DNA of 64,000 bases from Spirochaetales bacterium. GTDB taxonomy: Bacteria > Spirochaetota > Leptospiria > Leptospirales > Leptonemataceae. The number at the start of each line of letters is the position of its first letter. Position 1 is the stretch's first letter. Made by a program: the position numbers and the translations under genes. Below the pieces are notes generated by a model. That model ran no database searches, had not been told where the DNA came from, and saw nothing but the letters and a program-made list of their open reading frames with translations. Shown in pieces: positions 1 through 10,341 of the stretch. Location of the stretch: NCBI GenBank assembly GCA_015075425.1, contig JABTUL010000001.1, forward strand, positions 1,178,001 to 1,242,000, in the 5' to 3' direction.

Positions 1-100
1 CAAAGATTGCTCTGGGCGAATGGGCCTTAACCTCATCCATGGTTCTTTATGCTTTCAAAAAGTGATTTGACCGGCTCCTGCATCTCATGAGCTTAAGCTT
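1..100. other. Left edge, no gene seen
   Basis: No coding signal stands out in the first 100 bases. They may hold the tail of a neighbouring gene or the promoter of the beta-glucosidase gene that starts at 101. Confidence 0.4.
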
Positions 101-1447
101 ATGAAACGCTCCGATTTTGGTCCTGATTTTGTCTGGGGAACGGCCACAGCTTCCTACCAGATTGAAGGAGCCTGGCAGGCAGATGGTAAGTCGCCGTCCA
201 TCTGGGACAGCTTCAGTCATACTGCGGGAAAAATCAAAACCGCAGAAACAGGAGATCGTGCCTGTGAATTCTATACGCGCTATGAAGAAGACCTGGATCT
301 CATGCGCTCCCTGCATCTACCCCATTTCCGTTTTTCCACAGCCTGGACCCGTATCCTGCCGGACGGCCACGGCCGGGTGAACCAGGCAGGCATTGATTAT
401 TACAACCGTCTCATCGATGCCTGTTTGACACGGGGCATTGAACCCTGGCTGACCGCCTACCACTGGGATCTACCGCAAGTGTTACAGGATCGCGGTGGCT
501 GGAAGAAACGCAGCATCCTTGAGCCCTTTGAAGAATACCTCTCTGTGCTGGCCCGTTACTTTGGGGATCGAGTAAAGAACTGGATGGTTTTCAATGAACC
601 GATGGCCTTTACCGGGCTCGGTTATTTTGCCGGCGTGCATGCTCCGGGCCTCTGGGGTCCCTGGAATTTTTTTCCGGCCGTGGCCCATGTGGCTCTCGCT
701 CAGGGGCGGGGGGGGCGTTTGCTCAAGAATTTACTGCCGCAGGCTCAAATCGGGACAACCTTTTCCAATAGCTGGATTGATCCGGCCTCCGATGGCTGGC
801 TCGATCAGCAGGCTGCCCTTCGTCTGCATGCGGTAATGAATCGGCTGTACCTTGAACCGCTTCTGGGGCTTGGTTTTCCCAACGATGATGTCTGGCTCAA
901 GCCCTGGATTGATTTTCATCTGAAATCCGGTGATGAAAAAGATATGGTTTTTGATTATGATTTTATAGGAGTGCAGCTCTATACCCGGGAAAAGGCGCGC
1001 TTTTCTGCGCTTACTCCCCTTGTGTGGGCTGATATTCATAAGGCCTCTTTGCGCGGGGTGAAGCATACAGAGATGGACTGGGAGGTTTATCCACAGGCCA
1101 TCTACAATATACTTAAATTTTATCACTCTTATGGCAAGATTAAGAAAATCATCGTCACGGAAAATGGAGCGGCCTTCCCGGATTCCGTGGTGAACGGTCG
1201 GGTGCATGACGCGGACCGCACGGCCTATTTGAAAGAATACATGGGTCAGATTTTACGGGCGCGTCAGGAAGGTGTCCCTGTCGAAGGCTATATGATCTGG
1301 AGCTTTATGGATAACTTTGAATGGGCAGAAGGCTTCCGGCCGCGCTTTGGTCTGGTTCACGTGGACTTTGACAGTCAGAAGAGAACGGTCAAGGACAGCG
1401 GTCTGTGGTTTTCTGATTTTCTGTCCGGCAGAAATGCGAACGTTTAG
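101..1447 (+). CDS. Glycoside hydrolase family 1 beta-glucosidase/beta-galactosidase
   Basis: A 448-residue protein of normal GH1 length. GH1 enzymes are retaining hydrolases that release non-reducing beta-linked sugars from small glycosides. The N-terminal block GTATASYQIEG is typical. The acid/base glutamate is E166 in FNEPM and the nucleophile is E354 in VTENGA. The C-terminal WSFMDNFEW block lines the sugar pocket. No signal peptide is seen, so it should act in the cytoplasm on an imported or phosphorylated glycoside; exact substrate unknown. It is convergent with the next gene and its stop overlaps that gene's stop. Confidence 0.93.
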   Translation: MKRSDFGPDFVWGTATASYQIEGAWQADGKSPSIWDSFSHTAGKIKTAETGDRACEFYTRYEEDLDLMRSLHLPHFRFSTAWTRILPDGHGRVNQAGIDYYNRLIDACLTRGIEPWLTAYHWDLPQVLQDRGGWKKRSILEPFEEYLSVLARYFGDRVKNWMVFNEPMAFTGLGYFAGVHAPGLWGPWNFFPAVAHVALAQGRGGRLLKNLLPQAQIGTTFSNSWIDPASDGWLDQQAALRLHAVMNRLYLEPLLGLGFPNDDVWLKPWIDFHLKSGDEKDMVFDYDFIGVQLYTREKARFSALTPLVWADIHKASLRGVKHTEMDWEVYPQAIYNILKFYHSYGKIKKIIVTENGAAFPDSVVNGRVHDADRTAYLKEYMGQILRARQEGVPVEGYMIWSFMDNFEWAEGFRPRFGLVHVDFDSQKRTVKDSGLWFSDFLSGRNANV

Positions 1448-1956
1448 CGCAGGCGTACGGGAGGCAATTCCAGTCGGAGAATGCGGTCCTTAAAAACCAG
1501 GTAGACGATCGTTTCCACTGCTGTTTCCGGAAAGTTTCCCAGCTCAAAACTCAGGTCCACCGTTTGAAACGAATCCACTTTTCCCGGCGAAAGAACGAGT
1601 TCCCTGGCCTCAAGCAATTCCTTTTTGTTGAATATCTCCGTGCGGGCAGAAATAAGTCCCGGTGGTGGAAAGTCCACGGACTTAGCTGACGGGTTACGCA
1701 CGTGCAGATAGAAAGAGCCGCTTTCTCTCAGGCTTGCACTCCATTCAAGGCCGGCGTGGATTTCCGTCGTCCTGGAAGTTGCCTGGCTGCGACTGAAAAA
1801 CCCGTGGTGGTAAAGAATTCCGGTTATGATAAAAATTAAGGTAAGGTCCAGAAAGATGATGAGCGATGTTCTGCTGGCAAAGAACCGGAATTTCTGGACC
1901 GGAGCTACGGCCAGATCGCGCGCCAGCTGTTCCGGAGTTTTATAGTAGTATTTCAT
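1444..1956 (-). CDS. Small membrane protein of unknown function
   Basis: A 170-residue protein I do not recognise. A polar N-terminus of about 27 residues precedes one hydrophobic segment (about residues 31-52, LIIFLDLTLIFIITG). The remaining C-terminal part looks like a beta-rich domain outside the membrane. Its start overlaps the stop of the NAD(P)H-hydrate repair gene by 4 bases, so the two are probably co-transcribed and translationally coupled. It has no cysteine lipobox, so a single-pass inner membrane anchor is the simplest reading. Confidence 0.7.
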   Translation of the reverse strand: MKYYYKTPEQLARDLAVAPVQKFRFFASRTSLIIFLDLTLIFIITGILYHHGFFSRSQATSRTTEIHAGLEWSASLRESGSFYLHVRNPSAKSVDFPPPGLISARTEIFNKKELLEARELVLSPGKVDSFQTVDLSFELGNFPETAVETIVYLVFKDRILRLELPPVRLR

Positions 1957-3416
1957 TTTTTTCCAGGCGCTCCGGAAATGCGGTTGATGAGTTCTGTTGC
2001 CAGCGGATGGCCACCCTCCCGGCCCAGTTCATGCTGCAGACCCAGGGCCATCCGGATCCGTTCTACCAGGGTCAGGGAGCAGCTACGACTGACGGCCGCA
2101 AGCAGAATCCCCGCAAACACATCACCGCTACCGGCCACGGCCAGCGCCGGCAGGGCGGCCGGCAGAATTTCCAGTTCTCCCCGTGGGCTTAACAGGCAGA
2201 GGGTCGGACCCTTGATGATGCACCAGACGCCGAGTTCCGCAATGAGTTGAGCGGCATTTAGGGCTTTTTGGGCACACGCCGGCGGTGGCCCGATCATTCG
2301 GGAAAATTCTCCGTGATGGGGGGTGATTACCGTTCGCTCACGCAAGGCTGCAGGATATTCAGCGTCCCGGATGAGGTCGATGGCTGCAGCATCGAGAATC
2401 ACTCCCTGAAGATCGGTTCCTTTTTCTTGCAGCACTCTCAGGATTGCTGGCCTCTCCTGGTTTAGATCGGAAAGGCTCAGGCCGGGTCCGATTAAAAGAA
2501 CGGTAATTTTTTTAGAAAGAATATCCGTCCCTTCCGTCTGAATGAAGGATGGCTCAACAGCCAGCAAATCTCCACCCGGCGACCAGGCGGCCAGGATGCC
2601 TCCCCCGGCGGCAAAAAAAGCCCGGCCGGCAAGGAGGAGCGCACCGCGCATCCCGGCCGAGCCGCCTATAACGGCCGCGCTGCCAGCGGAATATTTATGA
2701 TCCAGGGGGCGGCGAGCAAAGAATGTGCGCGAATCCCGAACAGATATTTCTCTGGCGGCCGGCGCAAAATCGGCGGGGACAAATCCTATGGGCAATACGC
2801 TAGCCGGGATATCAGGTAAAAAGGCCAGGGCAAGTTTCTTTACTCCGAGGGTATAGATGCGCTCCGGCCGCGGCAGATTTTCAAGGTAAGGTGCCGTTTC
2901 TGTCAGTCCACAGGGAAGATCAATAGAGACGATGCTGGCCCCTGCCTTTTGCCAGACAAGAAAGGCTTCGAGTAGTTCCAGAAAGATTCCTTCTGCCGGT
3001 CGGTTCTGTCCGGCTCCGAGCAGTGCTTCCAGTATCAGGGTGGCAGCAGGTTTCAGGCCGGGAAAGCTCCGGGCATCCTGGATAGTTTGACCGGCCTTTT
3101 TAAGTAGATCGAAGTAGTAGCGTCCTTCTCTGGTTGCGGGCTCTTTCGTTACGAAGACACTGAGCAGTTGCCGGTAATCACGATCCGTTGCTCCGAGCAA
3201 GGTCCAGGCAAGAGCGAGTCCATCGCCTCCATTGTTGCCATGCCCGCATACGATATAGATGGGCCGGCCATCCAGGTAGCCATCGTGTCTGAGCGCCTGC
3301 AGCAGGGCAACAGCCGCCTGTCCCATGAGTTGTTGGCCGCTCAGGCCGGACTGGATCGACAACTGGTCGATGCGCGCACACTGCTGGTAGGTGTAGAGCG
3401 GCTCACTTCCACTCAT
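1953..3416 (-). CDS. nnr: Bifunctional NAD(P)H-hydrate epimerase / ADP-dependent dehydratase
   Basis: This is a fused metabolite-repair enzyme. The N-terminal YjeF_N half epimerises R-NAD(P)HX, with GHGNNGGDGLA as its signature. The C-terminal ribokinase-like half dehydrates S-NAD(P)HX using ADP, with the GSGDVFAGIL motif near the end. The ATG at 3416 gives 487 residues, usual for the fusion, and overlaps the upstream lipoprotein stop by 14 bases. An in-frame ATG at 3425 and a longer reading to 3470 are possible but add no conserved sequence. The cytoplasmic role is housekeeping; the link to its neighbours is only positional. Confidence 0.9.
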   Translation of the reverse strand: MSGSEPLYTYQQCARIDQLSIQSGLSGQQLMGQAAVALLQALRHDGYLDGRPIYIVCGHGNNGGDGLALAWTLLGATDRDYRQLLSVFVTKEPATREGRYYFDLLKKAGQTIQDARSFPGLKPAATLILEALLGAGQNRPAEGIFLELLEAFLVWQKAGASIVSIDLPCGLTETAPYLENLPRPERIYTLGVKKLALAFLPDIPASVLPIGFVPADFAPAAREISVRDSRTFFARRPLDHKYSAGSAAVIGGSAGMRGALLLAGRAFFAAGGGILAAWSPGGDLLAVEPSFIQTEGTDILSKKITVLLIGPGLSLSDLNQERPAILRVLQEKGTDLQGVILDAAAIDLIRDAEYPAALRERTVITPHHGEFSRMIGPPPACAQKALNAAQLIAELGVWCIIKGPTLCLLSPRGELEILPAALPALAVAGSGDVFAGILLAAVSRSCSLTLVERIRMALGLQHELGREGGHPLATELINRISGAPGKK

Positions 3417-4524
3417 AGAGTTCATAGTAGCCGCGGTAGAGGCGAGTGGAAAAAAGTCTGCCCTGGACACTGTAGGTTTCCCGCCAGGATGCCCGCAGAC
3501 CGGGAAATTCGATCAGCCGATTGGATTGGTAGTCGCCGGCGGCGGTGAAATAACGCAGTAGGATTCTGGAACTATCCTCGGAGGGTTCCATCAGCCAGAA
3601 GCTTCCGTCCTCCTCCGCGCTGAAAAAGAAAATTCCTGGATCCTTTTCTTCCGTGATTTGTTCGTAGCTCCCGGCGGGGAGGAGGCGGTACACTCTCCGG
3701 AAGGCCGGAGCGTAGTCGTTCTTGTTGCGGAAAACAGCAGTCAGTAAGTAGCTCTGAAAGGAGGGTGCAATGGCCTCAATGTGAATGACATAGTTGCGTG
3801 TTTCCTCTGCCGAAAATCCTTCAAAGTTGATGTCTTCCATCCATTTCCCGTTTTCAAATACGCTGAGCAGCCGTTTCCTGCCCTCTTTGAGGGTAATTTC
3901 ATGAAAGACATAAAGCCTGTCCTGTGCTCCTGCCTGCAGGTCCAGTATGGATTCAAAGCGCTCATCGGGCAGTTTGAGCTCGCGCACATTTTTGCTATCA
4001 TCGATCCGGTAGATGCGTGAAAGGCTTCCGCCAAATTCTTTCCCGGCCATGGAGCCGGGCAGACGCTGGTCTGCAGGAGCATCTGGCGAGCTTGAGCCCG
4101 GGATCCAGTAGGCCGGACGGGTGTCTTTAAGTGGCTGGGGTTGCATGCTTTCTATGTAATACGTATCTTCAAATCCGGTCACAAAACCGGGAATCGAGAT
4201 ATCGAAATTCAGTTGCCGATTTTTAAAATCTGTCGATTTCTTTTTCGCAGCAAGAAGTTCGAGTTCTCCAGAATAAGCAAATCCCAGCAGACGATTGTGC
4301 GCTGCGTCTTGCATGATTACCAGTTCACTTCCAGGATAGGGCCGGAAGGGAAAATTGGTAGCAACCCGCCCGTTGAAGGTCGTCTGGATGGTTGGCGTCC
4401 GGTAGGCATCCGGAAAGCTGATGGGAATGCGAAGCAAGAGGCCCGGAGACAGTTCCTGAATCCGAAAGCCCGCGCAGCCGGAGAGTGTAAGGGAACAGAG
4501 CAGAAGGCAAGAGAGCCTGATCAT
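3403..4524 (-). CDS. Putative lipoprotein of unknown function
   Basis: The start at 4524 was chosen because it places a signal peptide (MIRLSCLLLCSLTLSGC) directly at the N-terminus. Cys17 follows LSG, a good lipobox. Upstream in-frame sequence to 4650 lacks coding character. The mature part (about 355 residues) has repeated aromatic and charged short strands, suggestive of a beta-propeller-like fold, but I see no known family. It probably sits in the periplasm or outer membrane. It is transcribed divergently from rimP and is first in a minus-strand run with nnr and the small membrane protein. Confidence 0.7.
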   Translation of the reverse strand: MIRLSCLLLCSLTLSGCAGFRIQELSPGLLLRIPISFPDAYRTPTIQTTFNGRVATNFPFRPYPGSELVIMQDAAHNRLLGFAYSGELELLAAKKKSTDFKNRQLNFDISIPGFVTGFEDTYYIESMQPQPLKDTRPAYWIPGSSSPDAPADQRLPGSMAGKEFGGSLSRIYRIDDSKNVRELKLPDERFESILDLQAGAQDRLYVFHEITLKEGRKRLLSVFENGKWMEDINFEGFSAEETRNYVIHIEAIAPSFQSYLLTAVFRNKNDYAPAFRRVYRLLPAGSYEQITEEKDPGIFFFSAEEDGSFWLMEPSEDSSRILLRYFTAAGDYQSNRLIEFPGLRASWRETYSVQGRLFSTRLYRGYYELYEWK

Positions 4525-4612
4525 GGAGGTTTCCACATGTCGAGGAGTCCAGCATTCGGCAATCAATTCTCTGCGAATGGAATGGGCAGTTTTGCGTCTG
4601 GTATAGAAGAAC

Positions 4613-5230
4613 ATGACCCCAAGTCTGCGGCCGTTTCCCAAAATAAACATTGACGGGGTCGCCTACCCTGCATTAGCTGCATTGTGGGTGGCGGGGCCAC
4701 TCGTTTTTGTGAATACTTCAGCAGAGCTGATATCTTTCTGTCAGAGCGCTGCGGGGCCAGACCTGGAAATTTTTCGGGCTTCCCTGCGCGGTGAAGGCAA
4801 AGGCTATCGTATTGAGATTGAACTGGAGGGAGCTGGCACTCCACCGGCCAGAGTGAGCCTGGCTGATTGTGAGCGGGTCAGTCGCCAGTTCATAGAGTTG
4901 TTGGACCGGAGTCTGGTAGAAGGCCCCCTGGTTTTCTTGCCTGAGGATCTGGGTCCGGACAATTACTCACTGGAAATCAGCTCTGCGGGGGCAGAGCGGG
5001 AGCTACGGTTGCCCGGGGAACTGGAGCGCTTTAGAGGACAGCCTTTGAAAATAAAATTTCAAATCAAAGAGCAAGTTGAAACGATGATCGCAGTATTCGT
5101 TTCCGCGACCGCGAATGCCTATGTGTTTCAGGAGTACAGAAGGAAAAAGGAAAAGCATAAGAAGCCCGGAAGAGAAGTGACCCTGTCAGGGGAAGATCTG
5201 CTGCGGGCCAATCTTTATCTGGATATGTAA
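4613..5230 (+). CDS. rimP: Ribosome maturation factor RimP
   Basis: RimP assists 30S subunit assembly. The match is to the family's N-terminal alpha/beta domain (VSLADCERVSRQFIELLD, then the YSLEISSAGAERELR block, corresponding to the usual YxLEVSSPGxxRPL) and a C-terminal SH3-like domain. At 205 residues from the ATG it is somewhat long for RimP. The first ~30 residues are not typical, and a GTG at 4709 is an alternative start. It is directly followed by nusA, the standard order in bacteria, in a plus-strand operon running to at least pnp. Confidence 0.88.
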   Translation: MTPSLRPFPKINIDGVAYPALAALWVAGPLVFVNTSAELISFCQSAAGPDLEIFRASLRGEGKGYRIEIELEGAGTPPARVSLADCERVSRQFIELLDRSLVEGPLVFLPEDLGPDNYSLEISSAGAERELRLPGELERFRGQPLKIKFQIKEQVETMIAVFVSATANAYVFQEYRRKKEKHKKPGREVTLSGEDLLRANLYLDM

Positions 5231-5232
5231 GT

Positions 5233-6597
5233 ATGGCGCGAACTCGAACAAAACCAGCGGCGGAAGCAGGACCTGACCTCAAGGCTTTCTTTGAGTACCT
5301 GCACGATATTTCCGTAGATAAAGGCCTCAATAAAGATGAGGTTATGGAAGTGGTGAAGGGCAGTCTGGTGACGGCCTACCAGAAACGCTTTGGCCCGGAA
5401 GTACAGCTGGAAGTTGTGCTGGACCGGGAGAAACCTGAAGTATCCGTCACCGTGATCCGTCGTGTAGCGGACCCGGTCGCAGATCCGGCCCTCGAAGTCA
5501 GCCTTACGGAAGCCCGGCAGATCAAACCGGATGCAGCCATTGGCGATGTGGTGGAGCTCAAAGAATATCCCATGGAATTTTCTCGCGTGGGTGCGGCGAA
5601 TGTTCGCCAGGTATTACTACAGCGCCTCAAAGAGCTGGAAAAAGAAATCATCTACAACGAATTCATCAAGAAAGAAGGGGAAATCATCAACGGCTATTTT
5701 CTGCGCTGGCGTGATCGCGACATCATGTATGTGGACCTCGGTCGCGCTGAGGGTATCTTGCCGCGCCGCGAGCAGATTCCTGGTGAGCGTTTCCGCACGG
5801 GCGACCGGGTCAAGGCGCTGGTGAAATCCATTGAACTCAAGCGGGAGCGTTCCCGTGAACCTGGTCCTTTTATCACTCTGAGTCGGGCCGCTCCGGAATT
5901 CGTGCGCAAACTCTTTGAGCTGGAAATCCCGGAAATTTACGATGGCATCGTAGAAATACTGGGAATTGTCCGGCAGGCCGGCTACCGGACCAAGCTTCTG
6001 GTCCGGTCGCACCGTGCTGATGTAGATCCTGTGGGTGCCTGTGTGGGGATCAAAGGTGTGCGGATCCAGTCCATCGTGCGTGAGCTGGGTAACGAACGCA
6101 TCGACATCATCAGCTATAGCGACCAGCCTGCTGAACTCATTGCCAATGCGCTGTCTCCCGCAAGGGTTTCCGAAGTTCGCGCTGAGCCGCGGAATCGCGA
6201 GGCCCTGGTGATTGTTCCCGATGACCAGTACAGCCTTGCGATTGGCATTAATGGACACAATGTCCGGCTTGCTTCGCAACTGACCGATTATAAACTTTTG
6301 ATCAAAACGATCACACAATTCGGCGAAGAAATGACCAGTCCGGAAGCCCGTGCTGAGCTTGAGCGAATCTTCGCCGCCCCGGAAGTGGAGCCAGAACTCG
6401 ATTACACTCCTGTTTCTGAGTTGCCCGGAATTTCTGCCCGAATTGCTGGTTTACTGGAAAGTGCCGGGATAAAATCTGTAGAGGAACTCATTGAGCTTGA
6501 ACCGGATGCGCTGGAGAAGCTCCCGAATGTCGGGAAGAATACAGCGCGCTTGATCAGCAAGATCCTGGCCGAGTCGGTGGAATTCGAGGAAGAATAG
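5233..6597 (+). CDS. nusA: Transcription termination/antitermination protein NusA
   Basis: A 454-residue NusA that binds RNA polymerase and nascent RNA to control pausing, termination and antitermination. In order: the N-terminal polymerase-binding domain (about 1-135), an S1 domain (about 143-200), two KH domains (GACVGIKGVRIQSIVRELG and later AIGINGHNVRLA), then a C-terminal helix-hairpin-helix repeat (PNVGKNTARLISKIL) as in spirochaetes. It starts 2 bases after the rimP stop, and infB follows within 10 bases. Confidence 0.97.
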   Translation: MARTRTKPAAEAGPDLKAFFEYLHDISVDKGLNKDEVMEVVKGSLVTAYQKRFGPEVQLEVVLDREKPEVSVTVIRRVADPVADPALEVSLTEARQIKPDAAIGDVVELKEYPMEFSRVGAANVRQVLLQRLKELEKEIIYNEFIKKEGEIINGYFLRWRDRDIMYVDLGRAEGILPRREQIPGERFRTGDRVKALVKSIELKRERSREPGPFITLSRAAPEFVRKLFELEIPEIYDGIVEILGIVRQAGYRTKLLVRSHRADVDPVGACVGIKGVRIQSIVRELGNERIDIISYSDQPAELIANALSPARVSEVRAEPRNREALVIVPDDQYSLAIGINGHNVRLASQLTDYKLLIKTITQFGEEMTSPEARAELERIFAAPEVEPELDYTPVSELPGISARIAGLLESAGIKSVEELIELEPDALEKLPNVGKNTARLISKILAESVEFEEE

Positions 6598-6605
6598 ACG
6601 AGCTT

Positions 6606-9077
6606 ATGGCAGAGAAAGAAAAGGAATCGAGTTCCCCTTCGAAAAAGAAGAAACTGGTCATCAAGAAAACCGGTGGTGCGCCCTCGGGCTCAAACATCGC
6701 CGATGTATACCAGAAAGCGCACCGGGCTACGGATCCGGCCCCGGCGCCGGCCAGACCCCAGGCGCCCCGCAGCAGCGGCCAGACTCGTCCACCGCAAAGT
6801 CGCGATAGCGCTCCCCAGGGCCGACCCTCCCCGCAAGGAGGGCAGAATCGGGGTCCAGGAGCAGACAGGCCCCGGAGTGACCAGAATCAGGGTCGCTACG
6901 GCGGCGGTGGCCCTTCGGGAAATCGGGGACCGCAGCAGGGACGTCCAGGTCCAGGTGGTTCCGGCGGACAGCGCGGCTACCAGGGGCAAAGGCCGTCCGG
7001 AGGTCAACCCGGACAGCAGCAGCGCGGAGGGCAGCAACAGCGGCCACCGCAGCAGCGCAGTGGTGGTCCTCCGCGCGGTGGCATGCGCAATGCCGGTAGC
7101 GTCTACATCAATCGCGATGTTCCCGGTGCAGACAATTCCGCAGGCCGATTCAGCGGCACTCCGTTTGACGCAGTTGTGGAAACCGCCCGCAAGGGGGGAC
7201 CTCAGCAGCGCGGCAAGCCGCCGGTAACCGCACGTAAACCCGATCCCCGGGAGCGGGCTACTCGTGAAAATATCAATAAATTCTATACAGAAATAGAAAG
7301 AAAAAAGCAAGTCCGTCTCTCCGGTACAACTGTTCCGGCCTCCATTGAAATTATGGAGAATATTCAGGTGGGTGAACTGGCCAAGAAGCTCAACCTCAAG
7401 CCCAGTGATATCATCTCCCGTCTGATGAAAATGGGAGAAATGGTCACCATCAATCATATCATTGATGCTGATCTGGCGGTGCGTCTGGCTGCAGAATTCA
7501 ATTGCAAAGTTAAGGTTGTCAGCCTCTATGATGAGACTCTTATTGAAGAGGAAGCCGACGCACAAGAGGATCGGACCACACGCCCGCCGGTCGTGACCGT
7601 TATGGGTCACGTGGACCACGGAAAAACCAAACTGCTGGATGCTATCCGCAATACCAACATCATTGCCAGTGAAGCCGGGGCGATTACCCAGCACATTGGC
7701 GCCTACCAGGCAACCATCCCGCGCGGTACCATTACTTTCCTGGATACGCCCGGTCACGAAGCCTTCACGGCCATGCGTGCTCGTGGTGCGGCCATCACTG
7801 ATATCGTTGTTCTGGTTGTGGCGGCTGACGATGGTGTAAAAGAGCAAACACTTGAAGCCATCTCGCATGCCAGAGAAGCCGGCGTTCCCATCATTGTGGC
7901 CGTAAACAAAGTCGATCTGCCGGCTGCAAATCCGGATCGGGTCAAACAGCAACTTGCTGAACACGGACTGCAGCCCGAAGAATGGGGTGGCAGCACCATC
8001 TACTGCCCTGTTTCTGCGCTGAAAGGTGAAGGCATTGAGAATTTGCTGGAGATGATCCTGCTCCAGGCGGAAGTCCTGGAGCTGAAAGCCAATTTCGATT
8101 TGCGCGGCGTGGGCATTGTGATTGAAGCACGTGTGGATCCAGGTAAGGGTCCGGTAGCCACAATCCTTGTGCAAAAAGGTTCGATCGAGGAAGGAAGTCC
8201 CTGTATTGCCGGAGTATTTTCCGGCAGAATCCGGGCTATGTTTAACGATCGCCATCAGCGCATCAAGAAAGCGGGCCCGGCAACGCCGGTTGAGATCATT
8301 GGTATCGATGGCGTACCGGAGGCGGGAGACCCCTTCCACATCGTGGAATCCGATAAAATCGGCCGGGATATTGCTTCCAAAAGACAGCACTACCGCCAGA
8401 TTACTGAGGCGGCGGAGCGTGCCCAGCCGGCTCTGGCCGATCTGGGCAGCTGGGTTCAGGATCATAAAGAACTTAAGGTGATTATCAAAGCAGATGTGAA
8501 AGGTTCTGTGGAGGCCATCCGCGAAGGTTTACTCAAACTCTCCACCGACGATGTAAAAGTAAAAGTAATCCTTGGTGGAACGGGTGCGATCTCTGAAACA
8601 GACGTGTCTTTAGCCGCCGCTTCCAATGCCATTCTGGTGGCCTTCAATGTGCGCCCCAGTCCCCGTGCTCAAGAGCTGGCCACAAGGGATCGGGTGGAAA
8701 TCAATAGCTACAGTATCATCTACAATGTTATTGAGGACATCAAGAAAGCCATGGAAGGCCTGCTTGAGCCGGATCGGGTAGAAAATGTGCTGGGCCGCGC
8801 AGAAGTGCGTCAAATCTTTAAGATTTCACGGCTGGGCAATATTGCCGGTTGCATGATTATTTCCGGCAAGGTGCGTAAAAATAGCAAAGTGCGTGTGCTG
8901 CGCGCCGGTAAGGTCGTGCATGAGGGTTCTCTGTCCACGCTCAAGCGTCACAAAGACGATGCCACGGAGGTCAGTGAAGGATTTGAATGTGGTATCAGCA
9001 TCACCGGGACCAATGACATTGTGGAAGGTGACATCATCGAGGCTTTCGAAATCAAGGAAGTTGCCCGCAAACTGTAA
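6606..9077 (+). CDS. infB: Translation initiation factor IF-2
   Basis: IF-2 is the GTPase that places initiator fMet-tRNA on the 30S subunit. At 823 residues it has the usual layout: a long low-complexity N-terminus (about 35-200, rich in Gly, Gln, Arg, Pro), the IF2_N module (about 250-300), the G domain with GHVDHGKT at 334-341, DTPGHE and NKVDLP, then domains II-IV. The N-terminal stretch is strongly RGG/QQ rich, which is lineage specific and likely disordered. It is followed by rbfA and truB, the canonical order. Confidence 0.98.
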   Translation: MAEKEKESSSPSKKKKLVIKKTGGAPSGSNIADVYQKAHRATDPAPAPARPQAPRSSGQTRPPQSRDSAPQGRPSPQGGQNRGPGADRPRSDQNQGRYGGGGPSGNRGPQQGRPGPGGSGGQRGYQGQRPSGGQPGQQQRGGQQQRPPQQRSGGPPRGGMRNAGSVYINRDVPGADNSAGRFSGTPFDAVVETARKGGPQQRGKPPVTARKPDPRERATRENINKFYTEIERKKQVRLSGTTVPASIEIMENIQVGELAKKLNLKPSDIISRLMKMGEMVTINHIIDADLAVRLAAEFNCKVKVVSLYDETLIEEEADAQEDRTTRPPVVTVMGHVDHGKTKLLDAIRNTNIIASEAGAITQHIGAYQATIPRGTITFLDTPGHEAFTAMRARGAAITDIVVLVVAADDGVKEQTLEAISHAREAGVPIIVAVNKVDLPAANPDRVKQQLAEHGLQPEEWGGSTIYCPVSALKGEGIENLLEMILLQAEVLELKANFDLRGVGIVIEARVDPGKGPVATILVQKGSIEEGSPCIAGVFSGRIRAMFNDRHQRIKKAGPATPVEIIGIDGVPEAGDPFHIVESDKIGRDIASKRQHYRQITEAAERAQPALADLGSWVQDHKELKVIIKADVKGSVEAIREGLLKLSTDDVKVKVILGGTGAISETDVSLAAASNAILVAFNVRPSPRAQELATRDRVEINSYSIIYNVIEDIKKAMEGLLEPDRVENVLGRAEVRQIFKISRLGNIAGCMIISGKVRKNSKVRVLRAGKVVHEGSLSTLKRHKDDATEVSEGFECGISITGTNDIVEGDIIEAFEIKEVARKL

Positions 9078-9093
9078 GCTTGCAGCACTGTGC

Positions 9094-9435
9094 ATGAATG
9101 AGATTCGCAAGAAGAAACTGGAAAGCCAGATTCAGCGTGAAGTGGCCCTCTTGATCATCCAGCAAAAGCTCAAAGCGGAAGTGGGCTTTGTTTCCGTCAC
9201 CCGGGTTGATCTGGCTGCCGATCTGTCCGGCTGTCGCGTTTATCTGTCTTTTTTCGGGACAGACACAGAAAACCATCGTAGCCTGAGCGTCCTGCAGGGC
9301 GCCCGCCACTTCATTCAGTCATCGGTGAGCCGCAAGCTCCGCCTGCGACAGACGCCGCAATTTGCTTTTGAAGTGGATCGGAGCATTGAGGAAGGCGATC
9401 GCATTCTGGAGATCATTGAAAAAGACCGCACCTGA
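9094..9435 (+). CDS. rbfA: 30S ribosome-binding factor RbfA
   Basis: A 113-residue protein of normal RbfA length. RbfA binds the 16S rRNA helix 44/45 region during late 30S maturation. The start MNEIRKKKLESQI matches the family's beginning, and the fold's KH-like core follows (VSVTRVDLAADLSGCRVYLS). The start lies 16 bases after the infB stop. Longer in-frame reading upstream overlaps infB and was rejected. Confidence 0.92.
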   Translation: MNEIRKKKLESQIQREVALLIIQQKLKAEVGFVSVTRVDLAADLSGCRVYLSFFGTDTENHRSLSVLQGARHFIQSSVSRKLRLRQTPQFAFEVDRSIEEGDRILEIIEKDRT

Positions 9436-10294
9436 TCTATCCGGTCTGATCCTGGCCCATAAACCCTGTGGTCTTTCCTCAACAGGGCTCGTGGCCATGG
9501 TAAAAAAAGCGCTGGGAGGCGTCCGTACAGGACACAGCGGCACACTGGATCGCTTTGCTTCCGGACTCATGGTTCTCACTACCGGTCAGGCGACGGGAAT
9601 CAGTGAAATTCTTCTGGGCATGGATAAAGAATATGAGGCCGTTTTTGAACTGGGACGGGCCACCGACACCCATGATCCCGAAGGAACGGTTGTCGCGGAG
9701 AAAAGTCCCGATGAGGTCGCCCGCTTTGTGGCGGCAAACCAGGAGCGCATCCTTGAAGCGTTTCTCGGCTTCCAGGGTGAACTCACACAAATCCCGCCGC
9801 AGTATTCTGCCCTCAAGCTGGCTGGAAAAAGGGCCTCCGACTATGCACGCAGTGGCCAGACCGTGGAGTTGCGCGGCCGTCAGGTCCGCATCCAGAGCCG
9901 GGTCCTTACCCTGGAAGGGGGCAGACTCCGGGCAACCATCAAGGTCAGTTCCGGTACATACATCCGGGCCCTGGCCCGCGATCTGGGGCAGGCACTGGAT
10001 TTTCCGGTGCTTTTAAGCGAACTCTGTCGCACAGCCGTTGGTCCCTTTTCCCAGAAAGATGCCTGGCGTCCCGGAGAAGCGGGCCCGATCGTTCTTTCCC
10101 TGCTATCGGCTTTTCCGGATTGGCCGCGCTTGCCCGTCTCCGACGAGAATGCCCGCCGGATCCGCCAGGGCGGATTTGTCCCGGTTCCCGGCCTTGGTGC
10201 CGGTCGCAATTTCTTCTTTTTGCATCATAGCGGGCTGCTTGCCTGGGGCGTCTCCACGGGGGATGCCTACCGTTACCGCCGCGTTTTCCAGTAG
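9416..10294 (+). CDS. truB: tRNA pseudouridine55 synthase TruB
   Basis: TruB converts U55 to pseudouridine in the T loop of tRNAs. The catalytic aspartate lies in GHSGTLDRFASGLMV, and the other TruB blocks (LILAHKPCGLSS, SGTYIRALARDLG) are present. I prefer a TTG start at 9416, preceded by GGAG four bases away, because it opens just before the conserved LAHKP block and overlaps rbfA by only 20 bases. The ATG at 9362 would give a long unneeded overlap. The C-terminus carries a short PUA-like tail. Confidence 0.93.
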   Translation: MKKTAPDLSGLILAHKPCGLSSTGLVAMVKKALGGVRTGHSGTLDRFASGLMVLTTGQATGISEILLGMDKEYEAVFELGRATDTHDPEGTVVAEKSPDEVARFVAANQERILEAFLGFQGELTQIPPQYSALKLAGKRASDYARSGQTVELRGRQVRIQSRVLTLEGGRLRATIKVSSGTYIRALARDLGQALDFPVLLSELCRTAVGPFSQKDAWRPGEAGPIVLSLLSAFPDWPRLPVSDENARRIRQGGFVPVPGLGAGRNFFFLHHSGLLAWGVSTGDAYRYRRVFQ

Positions 10295-10341
10295 GTTTTG
10301 CGGTCGTGCCGGCCCATGCGTTTTGGGAGAGCTTTCCGAGG

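Noticed and set aside
4525-4650. Longer start for the lipoprotein gene
   Set aside because: It would bury the signal peptide and lipobox 42 residues inside the protein and overlap the divergent rimP start.
5617-6318. 233-codon minus-strand frame inside nusA
   Set aside because: Antisense of a confirmed gene, with no motif or start signal.
6690-8465. Long open frame (591 codons) on the minus strand across infB
   Set aside because: It is the shadow of infB, whose coding frame has all IF-2 motifs. Long antisense frames are common in GC-biased genes, and its composition is not protein-like.
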